A stretch of DNA of 18,369 nt from NCBI GenBank assembly GCA_964498785.1, contig CAZCJL010000127.1:1-18369 (forward strand), in the 5' to 3' direction. This document shows positions 1-6,962 of this stretch, in pieces; the first letter of the stretch is position 1; the number at the start of each line of letters is the position of its first letter. The notes beneath the pieces are model-generated. The model saw only the letters and a program-made list of their open reading frames with translations, was not told where the DNA came from and ran no database searches. The position numbers and the translations under genes were made by a program. The DNA is from Mariaggregatimicrobium sp964498785. GTDB taxonomy: Bacteria > Zhuqueibacterota > Zhuqueibacteria > Thermofontimicrobiales > Thiofontviventaceae.

Positions 1-2
1 GG

Positions 3-218
3 TGTAGTGACTATTATAGTAGAGATTATTATAAAATAAGTCCATATAAAAATCCCAGAGGTCCTATTCAAGGTGAGGCTCATGTTGTAAGGGGTGGAGG
101 CTGGAAATTTAATTATGCTTTTTTCGCTCGATGTGCCTGGAGATCTGGTAATGACGATAATGACACAACCAATGAAGCAAATTTTGTAGGATTTCGTTGT
201 GCATATTCGCCAAAGTAG
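3..218 (+). CDS. SUMF1/FGE-sulfatase-domain protein, C-terminal end (partial)
   Basis: The frame is open from the window edge to the TAG at 216-218 and gives 71 residues. It contains the signature end of the formylglycine-generating-enzyme/SUMF1 fold: a VVRGGGW strand, an FARCAWR segment and a closing FVGFRCAY. In this family the final GGSW...R...GFR block forms the core of the domain. Some members oxidise a cysteine to formylglycine, but many bacterial homologues are non-enzymatic or have other oxidase roles, and the catalytic part lies outside the window. It is followed by a weak terminator-like hairpin and 209 bases without a gene before pilO, so it is probably not part of the pilus transcription unit. 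Confidence 0.85.
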   Translation, partial: CSDYYSRDYYKISPYKNPRGPIQGEAHVVRGGGWKFNYAFFARCAWRSGNDDNDTTNEANFVGFRCAYSPK

Positions 219-224
219 TAAAGC

Positions 225-252
225 TCTTTTCATTTTTCAAAAGAATTTTTTT
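225..252 (+). terminator. Weak intrinsic terminator-like hairpin after the SUMF1 gene
   Basis: TCTTTT (225-230) pairs with AAAAGA (239-244) across an 8-nt loop and is followed by a run of seven T (246-252). The stem is only A/U plus one G:C pair, so it is weak, but its position just after the stop codon suits a terminator. The rest of 253-427 is A+T-rich. I see no gene there and no convincing promoter, although the pilO operon must be transcribed from here or from further upstream. Confidence 0.35.
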
Positions 253-427
253 CAAAGAATTTTGCACCGACTCCGAAATCCGAATCAACTTAAATTGGAT
301 TGGCAATGTTCCTTCTAATTTTAAAGATGAATAAGATTCAATAGTTAAAAAAATATGTAGATATAGCTATTGAAAGATAAAATCTGATAACATCAGAGAA
401 TATAATCAAATATTCAATTTAAAAATC

Positions 428-979
428 ATGTATGAAAAAATAACCGAACTATACCATTCCAGAAAATGGACACTCTATCTCTGCTTTTTTCTGTTGCTTT
501 TGTTGTGGGCATTTATATCGTCTCTTTTTCCACAAATTATCGGCACGTTTCGGATTGCAGGTGAAATGCGAGCAAACAATAATCGAATTAAACAGGTGGA
601 AAATTGGGGAGTGACGGTCCAACAGCTAAAGGCGGAGAATAAGAATCTCACTGGCATTTTGCAGGAAATCCAATTGCAGGCGCCACAGGATGATGAATTG
701 TCGTACATACTCAATTTTTTCAGTGAAGCTGCAACCCGGTCTAAAGTGAGCTTTGTTTCCATCGAGCCGGAAGAAGGAGAACACAGTTCTCAATATCGGG
801 TGCTTCCGTTTATGGTACAGCTCACAGGCAGTTATCATCATCTGGCAAAATTTCTGAACATCATTGAAACATCGAAGAATGTAGTTAAAGTGGATCAATT
901 GGCTATTAAAACAAAGGGACTGGTGGAAAATGAATTGCAGATCAGTATGAAAATCTCGGTGTATTATCTGAATAAGTGA
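428..979 (+). CDS. pilO: PilO-like type IV pilus inner-membrane assembly protein
   Basis: A 183-residue bitopic inner-membrane protein. It has a short cytoplasmic N-terminus, one transmembrane helix at about residues 14-35, a coiled-coil stretch at about 45-85, and a C-terminal ferredoxin-like domain whose segment around PFMVQLTGSYHHLAKFLN is typical of PilO (GspM is the type II secretion counterpart). PilO pairs with PilN and links the cytoplasmic motor platform to the PilP/secretin assembly in the periplasm. A PilN gene would be expected upstream, but the sequence before it is a SUMF1 gene tail, so either PilN is elsewhere or the locus is rearranged. There is no good Shine-Dalgarno sequence in front of the ATG. 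The stop lies 4 nt before the next start, indicating an operon. Confidence 0.75.
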   Translation: MYEKITELYHSRKWTLYLCFFLLLLLWAFISSLFPQIIGTFRIAGEMRANNNRIKQVENWGVTVQQLKAENKNLTGILQEIQLQAPQDDELSYILNFFSEAATRSKVSFVSIEPEEGEHSSQYRVLPFMVQLTGSYHHLAKFLNIIETSKNVVKVDQLAIKTKGLVENELQISMKISVYYLNK

Positions 980-983
980 TGAT

Positions 984-1478
984 ATGAAAAGAATAATTGA
1001 TAAAAAATATCTGCCGTATATTTTAGCGCTGTTGGCTGTAATCATCTGGGGGCATAATGGATATCGAATATTTCACGGGTTATTAAAGGTAGACCAGATT
1101 TCGGATAATGTACAAGCATTTCATTGGACGCTACAAAATATCGCGGCTGATTCTCAATTAACTGCAAAATTTTTTATTTACAATGCGGATTATCGGGATC
1201 CGTTTCAAAATTGGCTGCAGGCGCCGCAAAAGAAAAAACCGGCTTACAAAAAGCAACAGGCTAAAAAACAGCCTTCGAAACCGCCTCCGGCATTGCGGTT
1301 AACCGGAATTTTGAAAGATGCCAGTGGAACCATGGCAATCGTCGAGTTTCCTGATGGCGCAGTCTATTTTGTTAGGGAAAAAGACGTGATCGAGGATGTA
1401 AAGATTTTAAGGATAGAATCCAATTCTGTATTTTGCCGGTTTGAAAAGCAGGAGTTTAGTGTGGAATTAGTGCATTAA
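984..1478 (+). CDS. pilP: PilP/GspC-like pilus assembly protein
   Basis: 164 residues: one N-terminal transmembrane helix (about residues 10-27), a lysine- and proline-rich linker (about residues 75-102, KKKPAYKKQQAKKQ), and a small beta domain (about 103-164) beginning LRLTGILKD. The DYRDPF motif just before the linker is characteristic of PilP, and the beta domain corresponds to the PilP/GspC homology region that contacts the secretin N0 domain. In type IV pilus systems PilP joins PilNO to PilQ, but no secretin gene follows here. The gene starts 4 nt after pilO and its product is probably an inner-membrane/periplasmic partner of PilO. A GspC-like role in a type II secretion system cannot be excluded. 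Confidence 0.7.
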   Translation: MKRIIDKKYLPYILALLAVIIWGHNGYRIFHGLLKVDQISDNVQAFHWTLQNIAADSQLTAKFFIYNADYRDPFQNWLQAPQKKKPAYKKQQAKKQPSKPPPALRLTGILKDASGTMAIVEFPDGAVYFVREKDVIEDVKILRIESNSVFCRFEKQEFSVELVH

Positions 1479-1518
1479 TCCAAAAGAGTGTATGTGAGGA
1501 GGACAACGATTTAAAACT

Positions 1519-2961
1519 ATGTCCGGCTATTTTTCTGGGAAAAGCAGTTGTAAAAAATACTTGAAAAATTTCTTAAAAGACCAAAACGGCTCCGCGCTGG
1601 TCACTGTCTTGAGTCTGATCGTCATCCTGACAATTTTAGCAATGGCGTTGATGGGGATTGTTACTGTTCAATCGCGATTTATCCGCAGAGATCATCACCG
1701 GACACAGGCACGATACCTGGCGGAAGCGGGAATTCAAAAAGCCCTGTGGTATCTTTCCGGACATGGTGGCAGGAATATAAGATGGCGGACGGTGGATTCC
1801 CGGATTCAGCTTTTCGATCAGGATCACGCACTGGTTACGGTATCACAATGGGGAGGATATCTTGAAATAACGTCCCGGGCAAAGTATAAAAATCAAACAG
1901 CACGCGTTACGTCGCTTGTCGGAGAAAAAATGCCGGATGTGTTCAATAACGCCGTCGTTATCGGCGGAACAGATTTTCCGCTTGTCGTGTGTGGTTCCAA
2001 TGAGATAATCGGTGATGTTGTAACTGGTCCTGGCGGTGTAAGAGAGGGTGAAATAAAGGGTGACAAATTTTCAGGTGAGAAAGCGGTTAATGGTCAAATT
2101 CGCATCAACCATTCACCACAAATGCCATATTTTGATGCATCCTTCATCGAGGCATCGATGCAGGAATTTGAAAATATGGTACACAATCCCGCCGGACGAA
2201 TCTATTCATCGAATCAGGTTTTCAGCAATGAAAATCCGCTCGATTTTTCCCGGAATCAACGAATTTATGTGCAGGGCGATGCGTATCTGAAGGATTCATT
2301 GATGTCCGAATTTAAAAGTAACAGAAAGCGCCAGCTCGTTGCAGGCGGCAATATCTATCTGGAAAGCGGATTGAATATTAAATGTAAAATAGAATTAATA
2401 GCGGGTAATCACTTAATAATCCGTGGAGACGTCCGCTTGGAAGATGCAATAATTTATGCCCAAAATGGTATCGACGCCACTACAAATTTAACAGGTACAG
2501 TTCAGATTTTTTCACCCGGTGATATTCAAATCGGCGGGAATTCATATCTGAACTATCCGTCTGTCATCTATTCTTCGGGACGAATTGGTGAGGATCGAAT
2601 TGAAGGCAAAATTGCAATTCGCGGTCAGGCAGTCGTTGAAGGGACGATAATTTTGCAGCATCACGAAAACGTGCGCACATCTTCGATGGTAAATAATTGT
2701 GTTATTGAAATCGGAAAATCTGCTCATGTTTCAGGGATTATCTATTCAAGCAATAACACGACGCTTGATGGTACTGTGAACGGTGCAGTGATTACCGGCA
2801 AATTTTTCTTCTATGAATCCCCGACTAATTATGTGAATTGGATGCGAAACGCAATGATTGACCGGACACAGCCCGACCGGCATTTTCTGTTACCGTTGTC
2901 TTTTAATGGAGAGTTTTTGTTAACAGTTTACTACAAATTACGAAAGGACACAAGTGAATAA
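1519..2961 (+). CDS. GspK/PilX-like tip (pseudo)pilin with a large beta-solenoid-like body
   Basis: 480 residues. A basic leader ends in QNG, with predicted prepilin-peptidase cleavage after Gly24, and is followed by the hydrophobic helix SALVTVLSLIVILTILAM and the conserved ARYLAEAGIQKALW segment of the PilX_N/GspK family. Mature position 5 is Thr rather than Glu, as is usual for GspK-type tip subunits, which cap the pseudopilus. Residues of roughly 130-430 are short repeating beta segments rich in G, N and I/V (for example GNIYLESGLNI and GDIQIGG), resembling a right-handed beta-solenoid rather than the normal GspK alpha domain. The 3' end overlaps the next gene by 8 nt and contains its ribosome-binding site. 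Codons 410 to the stop are present a second time at 5539-5754. Confidence 0.75.
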   Translation: MSGYFSGKSSCKKYLKNFLKDQNGSALVTVLSLIVILTILAMALMGIVTVQSRFIRRDHHRTQARYLAEAGIQKALWYLSGHGGRNIRWRTVDSRIQLFDQDHALVTVSQWGGYLEITSRAKYKNQTARVTSLVGEKMPDVFNNAVVIGGTDFPLVVCGSNEIIGDVVTGPGGVREGEIKGDKFSGEKAVNGQIRINHSPQMPYFDASFIEASMQEFENMVHNPAGRIYSSNQVFSNENPLDFSRNQRIYVQGDAYLKDSLMSEFKSNRKRQLVAGGNIYLESGLNIKCKIELIAGNHLIIRGDVRLEDAIIYAQNGIDATTNLTGTVQIFSPGDIQIGGNSYLNYPSVIYSSGRIGEDRIEGKIAIRGQAVVEGTIILQHHENVRTSSMVNNCVIEIGKSAHVSGIIYSSNNTTLDGTVNGAVITGKFFFYESPTNYVNWMRNAMIDRTQPDRHFLLPLSFNGEFLLTVYYKLRKDTSE

Positions 2962-3069
2962 AATAACGATCTTCCTATTAATTCAATTCTTATTTTCAAT
3001 CTCATTCGCTCAAGAAAAATACGAAGGTCAGACTATCGAACAAATCTTGGAATTGCCGGAAGAAGAAAT
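2746..3069 (+). repeat. 324-bp perfect direct repeat, copy 1 (pseudopilin 3' end plus transglutaminase 5' end)
   Basis: Read side by side with 5539-5862, the two copies match at every base. They differ immediately outside, at 2745 versus 5538 and at 3070 versus 5863. Copy 1 runs from codon 410 of the GspK-like gene through its stop and into codon 39 of the first transglutaminase-like gene. It therefore carries the AAAGGA ribosome-binding site, the GTG start and the signal-peptide codons of that gene. Full identity over a partly coding, partly overlapping segment indicates recent duplication or gene conversion. Confidence 0.97.
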
Positions 3070-4198
3070 AAACATTGGCATTGCTACACTTGTTTTAGCG
3101 AAAGAATTTCAACCCAATATTGATGTAAACAACTTTCTACATATTTTTGATTATATGTCTGATCGCTTTAAATATTTCTTTGGCAAGTACGCAGATCCTG
3201 ATTCACAAATTAGAGCGTTAAATACATATCTTTATCAGAAAGGGTATTGGAATGATGGGATAACTTTTGGTTATGATGATGAAGATTTGCATTTCACAAA
3301 GCTCAGTAACAAATTAATAAATGGATATATAGTGACGAAAAAAGGTTCTTGTATTACAATGCCGATGCTATATCTAATTTTGGGTGAAAGACTTGGATGG
3401 CCTTTATATCCTGTTCGTTCAGCAAGGCATTATTTTGTAAGATATATTCTGAAAGAAATTTCAATGAATTTTCAAGCAAATATTGAAACAACAAATGGCG
3501 GTGGATATTTTTCAGATGATGAATATATTAAAAGTGTAAACATTCCAAAAAATGCGATAGAAAATGGAGTTTACTTGCGTACACTAGCAAAAAAGGAATA
3601 TCTTGCTTCATTGCTTATCACAAGTTCTAATGAGTATTTAATTAAGGGTGATGTAGAAAAAGCAAAAAGATATTTCGAATTATCAATAAAATACGATCCG
3701 ACGTTGTCAATTGCCCATTGGAATTATGGATTAATACATCTGGCAGAAGCAAGGCAATTGGAAAAAAGGATGTATTCAGAAAAACAATCTGAAATCCTTG
3801 TTTATCAGGCTATGGATAATGCCAAATCTCAAAATGATTTAGTGATTCAAAATACAAAAAAATCTGAAGAAAAGAGTGTCTATGAGCTCATTCAAAGTTT
3901 CTCATTCCATTCACCGTTGGTAAAGGGAGAAAATAAACAGGCAGAAGTTTCTCAATCCCAATCACCTGTTTATAATACTAAACCGATTCAAATGAGTAAA
4001 GAATTACGACAGGAATTAGATTTAGCTCTAATTGAGATTGAAGAAAAATACAAACCAAAAATTTTAGAAAAAATTGCAATATATAGAGAGCATAGGAATA
4101 AAGCTGATAGTCTGGGTATTGTCCATGAATTTCCTATTGAATTCTTTAAAAAACAGGCAGAAAGCATTGAGAAATTTAAAGAGAAAGGAGGATATTGA
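2954..4198 (+). CDS. Exported transglutaminase-like (SirB1-type core) protein with TPR, cassette 1
   Basis: 414 residues starting at GTG 2954, with AAAGGA (2943-2948) in front and a clear signal peptide ending SISFA before QEKYEG. Residues of about 85-185 match the transglutaminase-like core found in SirB1-type proteins: LNTYLYQKGYWND, then Cys133 in KKGSCITMPMLY, His159 in SARHYFVRY, and an NIETT segment at 176-180 in the region of the third active-site residue. A single TPR-like unit follows (about 218-258), then a low-complexity linker and a helical tail (about 350-409). Enzymatic role and substrate are unknown; proteins of this fold act as peptidases, transglutaminases or amide hydrolases. 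It is first in cassette 1, ahead of an Rhs-core toxin-like protein, so processing, activation or cross-linking of that partner is a reasonable guess. It is more A+T-rich than the flanking pilus genes. Confidence 0.7.
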   Translation: MNKITIFLLIQFLFSISFAQEKYEGQTIEQILELPEEEINIGIATLVLAKEFQPNIDVNNFLHIFDYMSDRFKYFFGKYADPDSQIRALNTYLYQKGYWNDGITFGYDDEDLHFTKLSNKLINGYIVTKKGSCITMPMLYLILGERLGWPLYPVRSARHYFVRYILKEISMNFQANIETTNGGGYFSDDEYIKSVNIPKNAIENGVYLRTLAKKEYLASLLITSSNEYLIKGDVEKAKRYFELSIKYDPTLSIAHWNYGLIHLAEARQLEKRMYSEKQSEILVYQAMDNAKSQNDLVIQNTKKSEEKSVYELIQSFSFHSPLVKGENKQAEVSQSQSPVYNTKPIQMSKELRQELDLALIEIEEKYKPKILEKIAIYREHRNKADSLGIVHEFPIEFFKKQAESIEKFKEKGGY

Positions 4199-4288
4199 TA
4201 ATTGACAGCAAAATAAACAATCGAAGTTTTTTGAAGAAAGTTTGCAACCGTAACACCATAACAATTAAAACGAAAAAGGAGATTAGCA

Positions 4289-5128
4289 ATGAAATGGAGA
4301 ATTAAACAAGTCGTAATCTTGTCTATTTTTATTATCTCGATTTTATTCTGCAATTTGCTTTTCGCAGGCCGCTACTATGATGCTGCGACAGGAAGATTTC
4401 TAACAGTTGATCCAAATGCCGTGAAATATCCAAGCATAAGTCCTTATTCTTACAGTTTTAACAACCCATTAAATTTTGTCGACCCCGACGGTAAAGACGC
4501 TATTCCAATAGTTTTTAAAGATTATCTAATAAGTGCTTTTGGGACAAAATTGCCACATTTAGGCCATGCTGGAATTCTATTAGTTGATAATCAAACAGGT
4601 TATACAAAATATTATGAATATGGGAGATATGACGAAAGACGAATGGGGATTGTTAATTCCTACTCAGTTCCAAATGTGATTATGGATGAAGCAACTGGTT
4701 TGCCTACGGCAAAATCATTAGAAATGGTTCTAAACAGAATATCTCAAAGATCGGGTCAAGGTGGAATGATTACAGGTGCGTATATCCAAAATGATAATTT
4801 TAAAGAAATGATGGAATATGCGGAAAACCTTCGTTCACAAAATAGTGATCCCAAAAGGAAACCATATAGTATCTGGACAAATAACTGTGGCCATTTCATG
4901 AAAAATGTATTAAGCTCTGGTGGAGCAAATTCCTCATCAATGATTGATCCTCGCCCCAATTCTTACATTGATGAATTGCGAGGCTTGTATCCTAATCTGC
5001 AATATAGTATTACTGATTCTGGAGTAACTTATACTGTTGAAAATCACGATCAAGCATTGGATATAGCAAACAGATATCACAGTGCTGGTTATAGAGTAAT
5101 GATAGATGGAGTGGAATATAATCCATAA
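4289..5128 (+). CDS. Mini-Rhs exported protein with permuted papain-like C-terminal domain (candidate toxin 1)
   Basis: 279 residues with a strong ribosome-binding site (AAGGAG, 4276-4281). The N-terminus is a signal peptide or anchor (residues 1-26), followed at once by the Rhs-repeat-associated core end: GRYYDAATGRFL, then KYPSISPYSY, NNPL and FVDPDG (27-68). The thousands of residues of Rhs/YD repeats normally preceding this block are absent. In Rhs proteins the sequence after DPDG is the variable toxin tip. Here it carries LGHAGILLVD with His93 and TNNCGHF with Cys200, in the His-first, Cys-later order of circularly permuted NlpC/P60 (papain-like) hydrolases. A peptidase or amidase acting on peptidoglycan or protein is therefore possible. 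The next gene is a small membrane protein suited to be its immunity partner. The toxin function is inferred, not shown. Confidence 0.65.
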   Translation: MKWRIKQVVILSIFIISILFCNLLFAGRYYDAATGRFLTVDPNAVKYPSISPYSYSFNNPLNFVDPDGKDAIPIVFKDYLISAFGTKLPHLGHAGILLVDNQTGYTKYYEYGRYDERRMGIVNSYSVPNVIMDEATGLPTAKSLEMVLNRISQRSGQGGMITGAYIQNDNFKEMMEYAENLRSQNSDPKRKPYSIWTNNCGHFMKNVLSSGGANSSSMIDPRPNSYIDELRGLYPNLQYSITDSGVTYTVENHDQALDIANRYHSAGYRVMIDGVEYNP

Positions 5129-5151
5129 TTAAACAAGGAGATTTTTTTATT

Positions 5152-5508
5152 ATGGCTAAATTAGAAATCACGCAAAAATTCTGGTTTTATGCATTTATTA
5201 TTAGTTTTCTTTTGCTTATTCTTTCAAATTTATATTGGTTACACTCAATGCTTGATCAAGCTTCAATCAATAAATACACTGATTTGTCTATACATCAAAA
5301 ATCAGAAACAGTAAAGCAGCTCTTAAAAATAGCTCCATTATTATCAAAAGGCGACTCAAAAGAACAAGTAATAAAAATTCTTAAAGAATTTGATCCCGAT
5401 TCAGAACCATTTGAAAAAGAAGGTCAAATTCATCAATCCTATTTGAGTTTTGAATTTGACAAAGATAATAAACTAAAAAAAATTAAGGAAAATTTCCGTG
5501 TAGAGTAA
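5152..5508 (+). CDS. Small membrane-anchored protein, candidate immunity protein 1
   Basis: 118 residues, preceded by AAGGAG. One transmembrane helix (about residues 9-30) is followed by a compact soluble domain of about 85 residues containing LSKGDSKEQVIKILKEF and a later YLSFEFDKDNKLKKI. This layout, an N-terminal anchor plus a small alpha/beta domain with an SK-x(3)-QV helix and an FDxDxKL hairpin, recalls Imm58-type immunity proteins and BamE-like domains, but I cannot confirm membership by eye. It directly follows the mini-Rhs gene with a 23-nt gap, the standard position for an immunity gene. The anchored domain would face the periplasm if the helix is inserted N-in, where an exported papain-like toxin would act. 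Confidence 0.5.
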   Translation: MAKLEITQKFWFYAFIISFLLLILSNLYWLHSMLDQASINKYTDLSIHQKSETVKQLLKIAPLLSKGDSKEQVIKILKEFDPDSEPFEKEGQIHQSYLSFEFDKDNKLKKIKENFRVE

Positions 5509-5538
5509 ATCGCTAATACCAATAATATTTTCGGCTAA

Positions 5539-5754
5539 TCAAGCAATAACACGACGCTTGATGGTACTGTGAACGGTGCAGTGATTACCGGCAAATTTTT
5601 CTTCTATGAATCCCCGACTAATTATGTGAATTGGATGCGAAACGCAATGATTGACCGGACACAGCCCGACCGGCATTTTCTGTTACCGTTGTCTTTTAAT
5701 GGAGAGTTTTTGTTAACAGTTTACTACAAATTACGAAAGGACACAAGTGAATAA
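5539..5754 (+). pseudogene. Orphan 3' fragment of the GspK/PilX-like gene
   Basis: This carries the last 71 codons and the stop of the tip-pseudopilin gene at 1519-2961, unchanged at the base level but detached from the N-terminal helix and most of the body. An in-frame TAA sits directly in front, and there is no ribosome-binding site for the internal GTG at 5569. It is best seen as a passenger of the duplication whose useful part is the translation start region of the downstream transglutaminase gene. Confidence 0.9.
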
Positions 5755-5862
5755 AATAACGATCTTCCTATTAATTCAATTCTTATTTTCAATCTCATTC
5801 GCTCAAGAAAAATACGAAGGTCAGACTATCGAACAAATCTTGGAATTGCCGGAAGAAGAAAT
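5539..5862 (+). repeat. 324-bp perfect direct repeat, copy 2
   Basis: Identical to 2746-3069, offset by 2793 bases. On the left it begins immediately after a TAA (5536-5538) that is in frame with the pseudopilin fragment. On the right it ends inside codon 39 of the second transglutaminase-like gene, which stays homologous but no longer identical. No terminal inverted repeats or short target duplications are visible at the joints, which argues against a transposon and for homologous recombination between related loci. Confidence 0.97.
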
Positions 5863-6778
5863 TGATTTAGGATTGGCTTGTTTAATAATTGCAAAAGAAG
5901 CATACCCTGATATGAATATTGAATTCTTTGACTGTGCCTTGAATTACATGGTTGATGTAATAAAAGCTCTAAATCGAGATAATCCAGACCCTGAATCAAG
6001 AATTGCTCTTCTAAATCATTATTTGTTTGTTCCGGGAAATTGGAATGATTCCATAACTTTTACATTTGATTTTGAAGATATGCAAGGGCGTAAAACAGAA
6101 AATCGTTATTTGAACGGATTAATTGCAACCAAGAAAGGCAATTGCGTCACAATTCCGATGCTCTATTTAGCGATAGCAGATCGTTTAGGATGGCCGATTT
6201 ATCCAGTCAGAGCTCCACAACACTTTTTTTGTCGATATATCATTGATTCAGATTCAAACAAATACTATAACATAGAGACAACATCAAAAGGGATGATATT
6301 GGATGACTGGCTGTATGTTGATGAAATGAAGATAACAAAAGATGGTTTGAAAAATGGATGTTATCTAAGAACATTAACAAAAAAAGAATATCTTGCTTCG
6401 ATGGTTCATAACCATGTTCAATTATATTGGCATTTGGGAAATACTTATTTCTTTCAAGCCAGAAATTATGAACGGTTGATGTTGATGGAAAAGAATTCTT
6501 TGGCAATTGAGCAAGAGACATTGACACTTGTAAACAGAAAATTCCAATACGATATTGGACCAAGGATTTTTTCAGGAATGGATTATCAGAACAGAACGAA
6601 ACAAGAAGCTGAACAGAAAATGAAACATTCAAATCCTTTTCAATCAGAATTTATTGAAAAGCTTGTTCCGCATTCATCTCGAGCAAAATATCTTTCGAAT
6701 CAGATTCAGAACCATCAACAGCAGGTCATCAGGCTTCCAGAAATTGATATTGAAATGATAACAATTGAAGATAAGTAA
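5747..6778 (+). CDS. Exported transglutaminase-like protein, cassette 2 (C-terminally truncated)
   Basis: 343 residues from GTG 5747, with the same AAAGGA site and signal peptide as cassette 1. The first 38 residues and most of codon 39 are identical in the two proteins, after which they are clearly homologous but divergent. Catalytic-type residues sit at the same numbers: Cys133 (KKGNCVTIPMLY), His159 (APQHFFCRY) and NIETT (175-179). The TPR-like unit of cassette 1 is missing, replaced by an unrelated helical stretch. The frame ends at TAA 6776-6778, exactly where the paralogue has Tyr366, and the sequence downstream continues the homology in the same frame. The protein therefore appears to have lost about 39 residues to a nonsense mutation while its core remains intact. 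Confidence 0.7.
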   Translation: MNKITIFLLIQFLFSISFAQEKYEGQTIEQILELPEEEIDLGLACLIIAKEAYPDMNIEFFDCALNYMVDVIKALNRDNPDPESRIALLNHYLFVPGNWNDSITFTFDFEDMQGRKTENRYLNGLIATKKGNCVTIPMLYLAIADRLGWPIYPVRAPQHFFCRYIIDSDSNKYYNIETTSKGMILDDWLYVDEMKITKDGLKNGCYLRTLTKKEYLASMVHNHVQLYWHLGNTYFFQARNYERLMLMEKNSLAIEQETLTLVNRKFQYDIGPRIFSGMDYQNRTKQEAEQKMKHSNPFQSEFIEKLVPHSSRAKYLSNQIQNHQQQVIRLPEIDIEMITIEDK

Positions 6779-6898
6779 ATTCCGTTAATAAAGGAAGCAT
6801 TGAAACAATCTGAATTTTATAAAAATAATGCCAAAGAATTAGGGATGGTCTTTGAGACAACAAAAGAATTTTATCAACGGCAAGCTGATAAAAGCTAA
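6779..6898 (+). pseudogene. In-frame remnant of the transglutaminase C-terminal tail
   Basis: Directly after the TAA of the second transglutaminase-like gene the same frame stays open for 39 codons to TAA 6896-6898. It encodes KNNAKELGMV followed by an EFYQRQAD segment, which align with RNKADSLGIV and EFFKKQAE of the first paralogue (residues 381-403). Aligning without gaps back from this block places the stop codon opposite a Tyr codon (TAC to TAA, one base). The tail is thus cut off by one substitution, unless readthrough occurs. Confidence 0.7.
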
Positions 6899-6962
6899 AG
6901 TATGATTTGAAACATAATAAATAATCCACTAAAAACCTTATTCTAATGAAAGGAGCAAGAAA

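Noticed and set aside
626..1045. 139-residue open frame on the minus strand
   Set aside because: It lies antisense to pilO, has no family features and no ribosome-binding site; pilO fits its family on the plus strand.
5569..5754. Independent 61-residue gene starting at GTG 5569
   Set aside because: It is the 3' end of the pseudopilin gene copied exactly, with no ribosome-binding site; treated as a fragment inside the repeat.
6240..6632. 130-residue open frame on the minus strand
   Set aside because: Antisense to the second transglutaminase-like gene; shadow frame typical of A+T-rich coding DNA.
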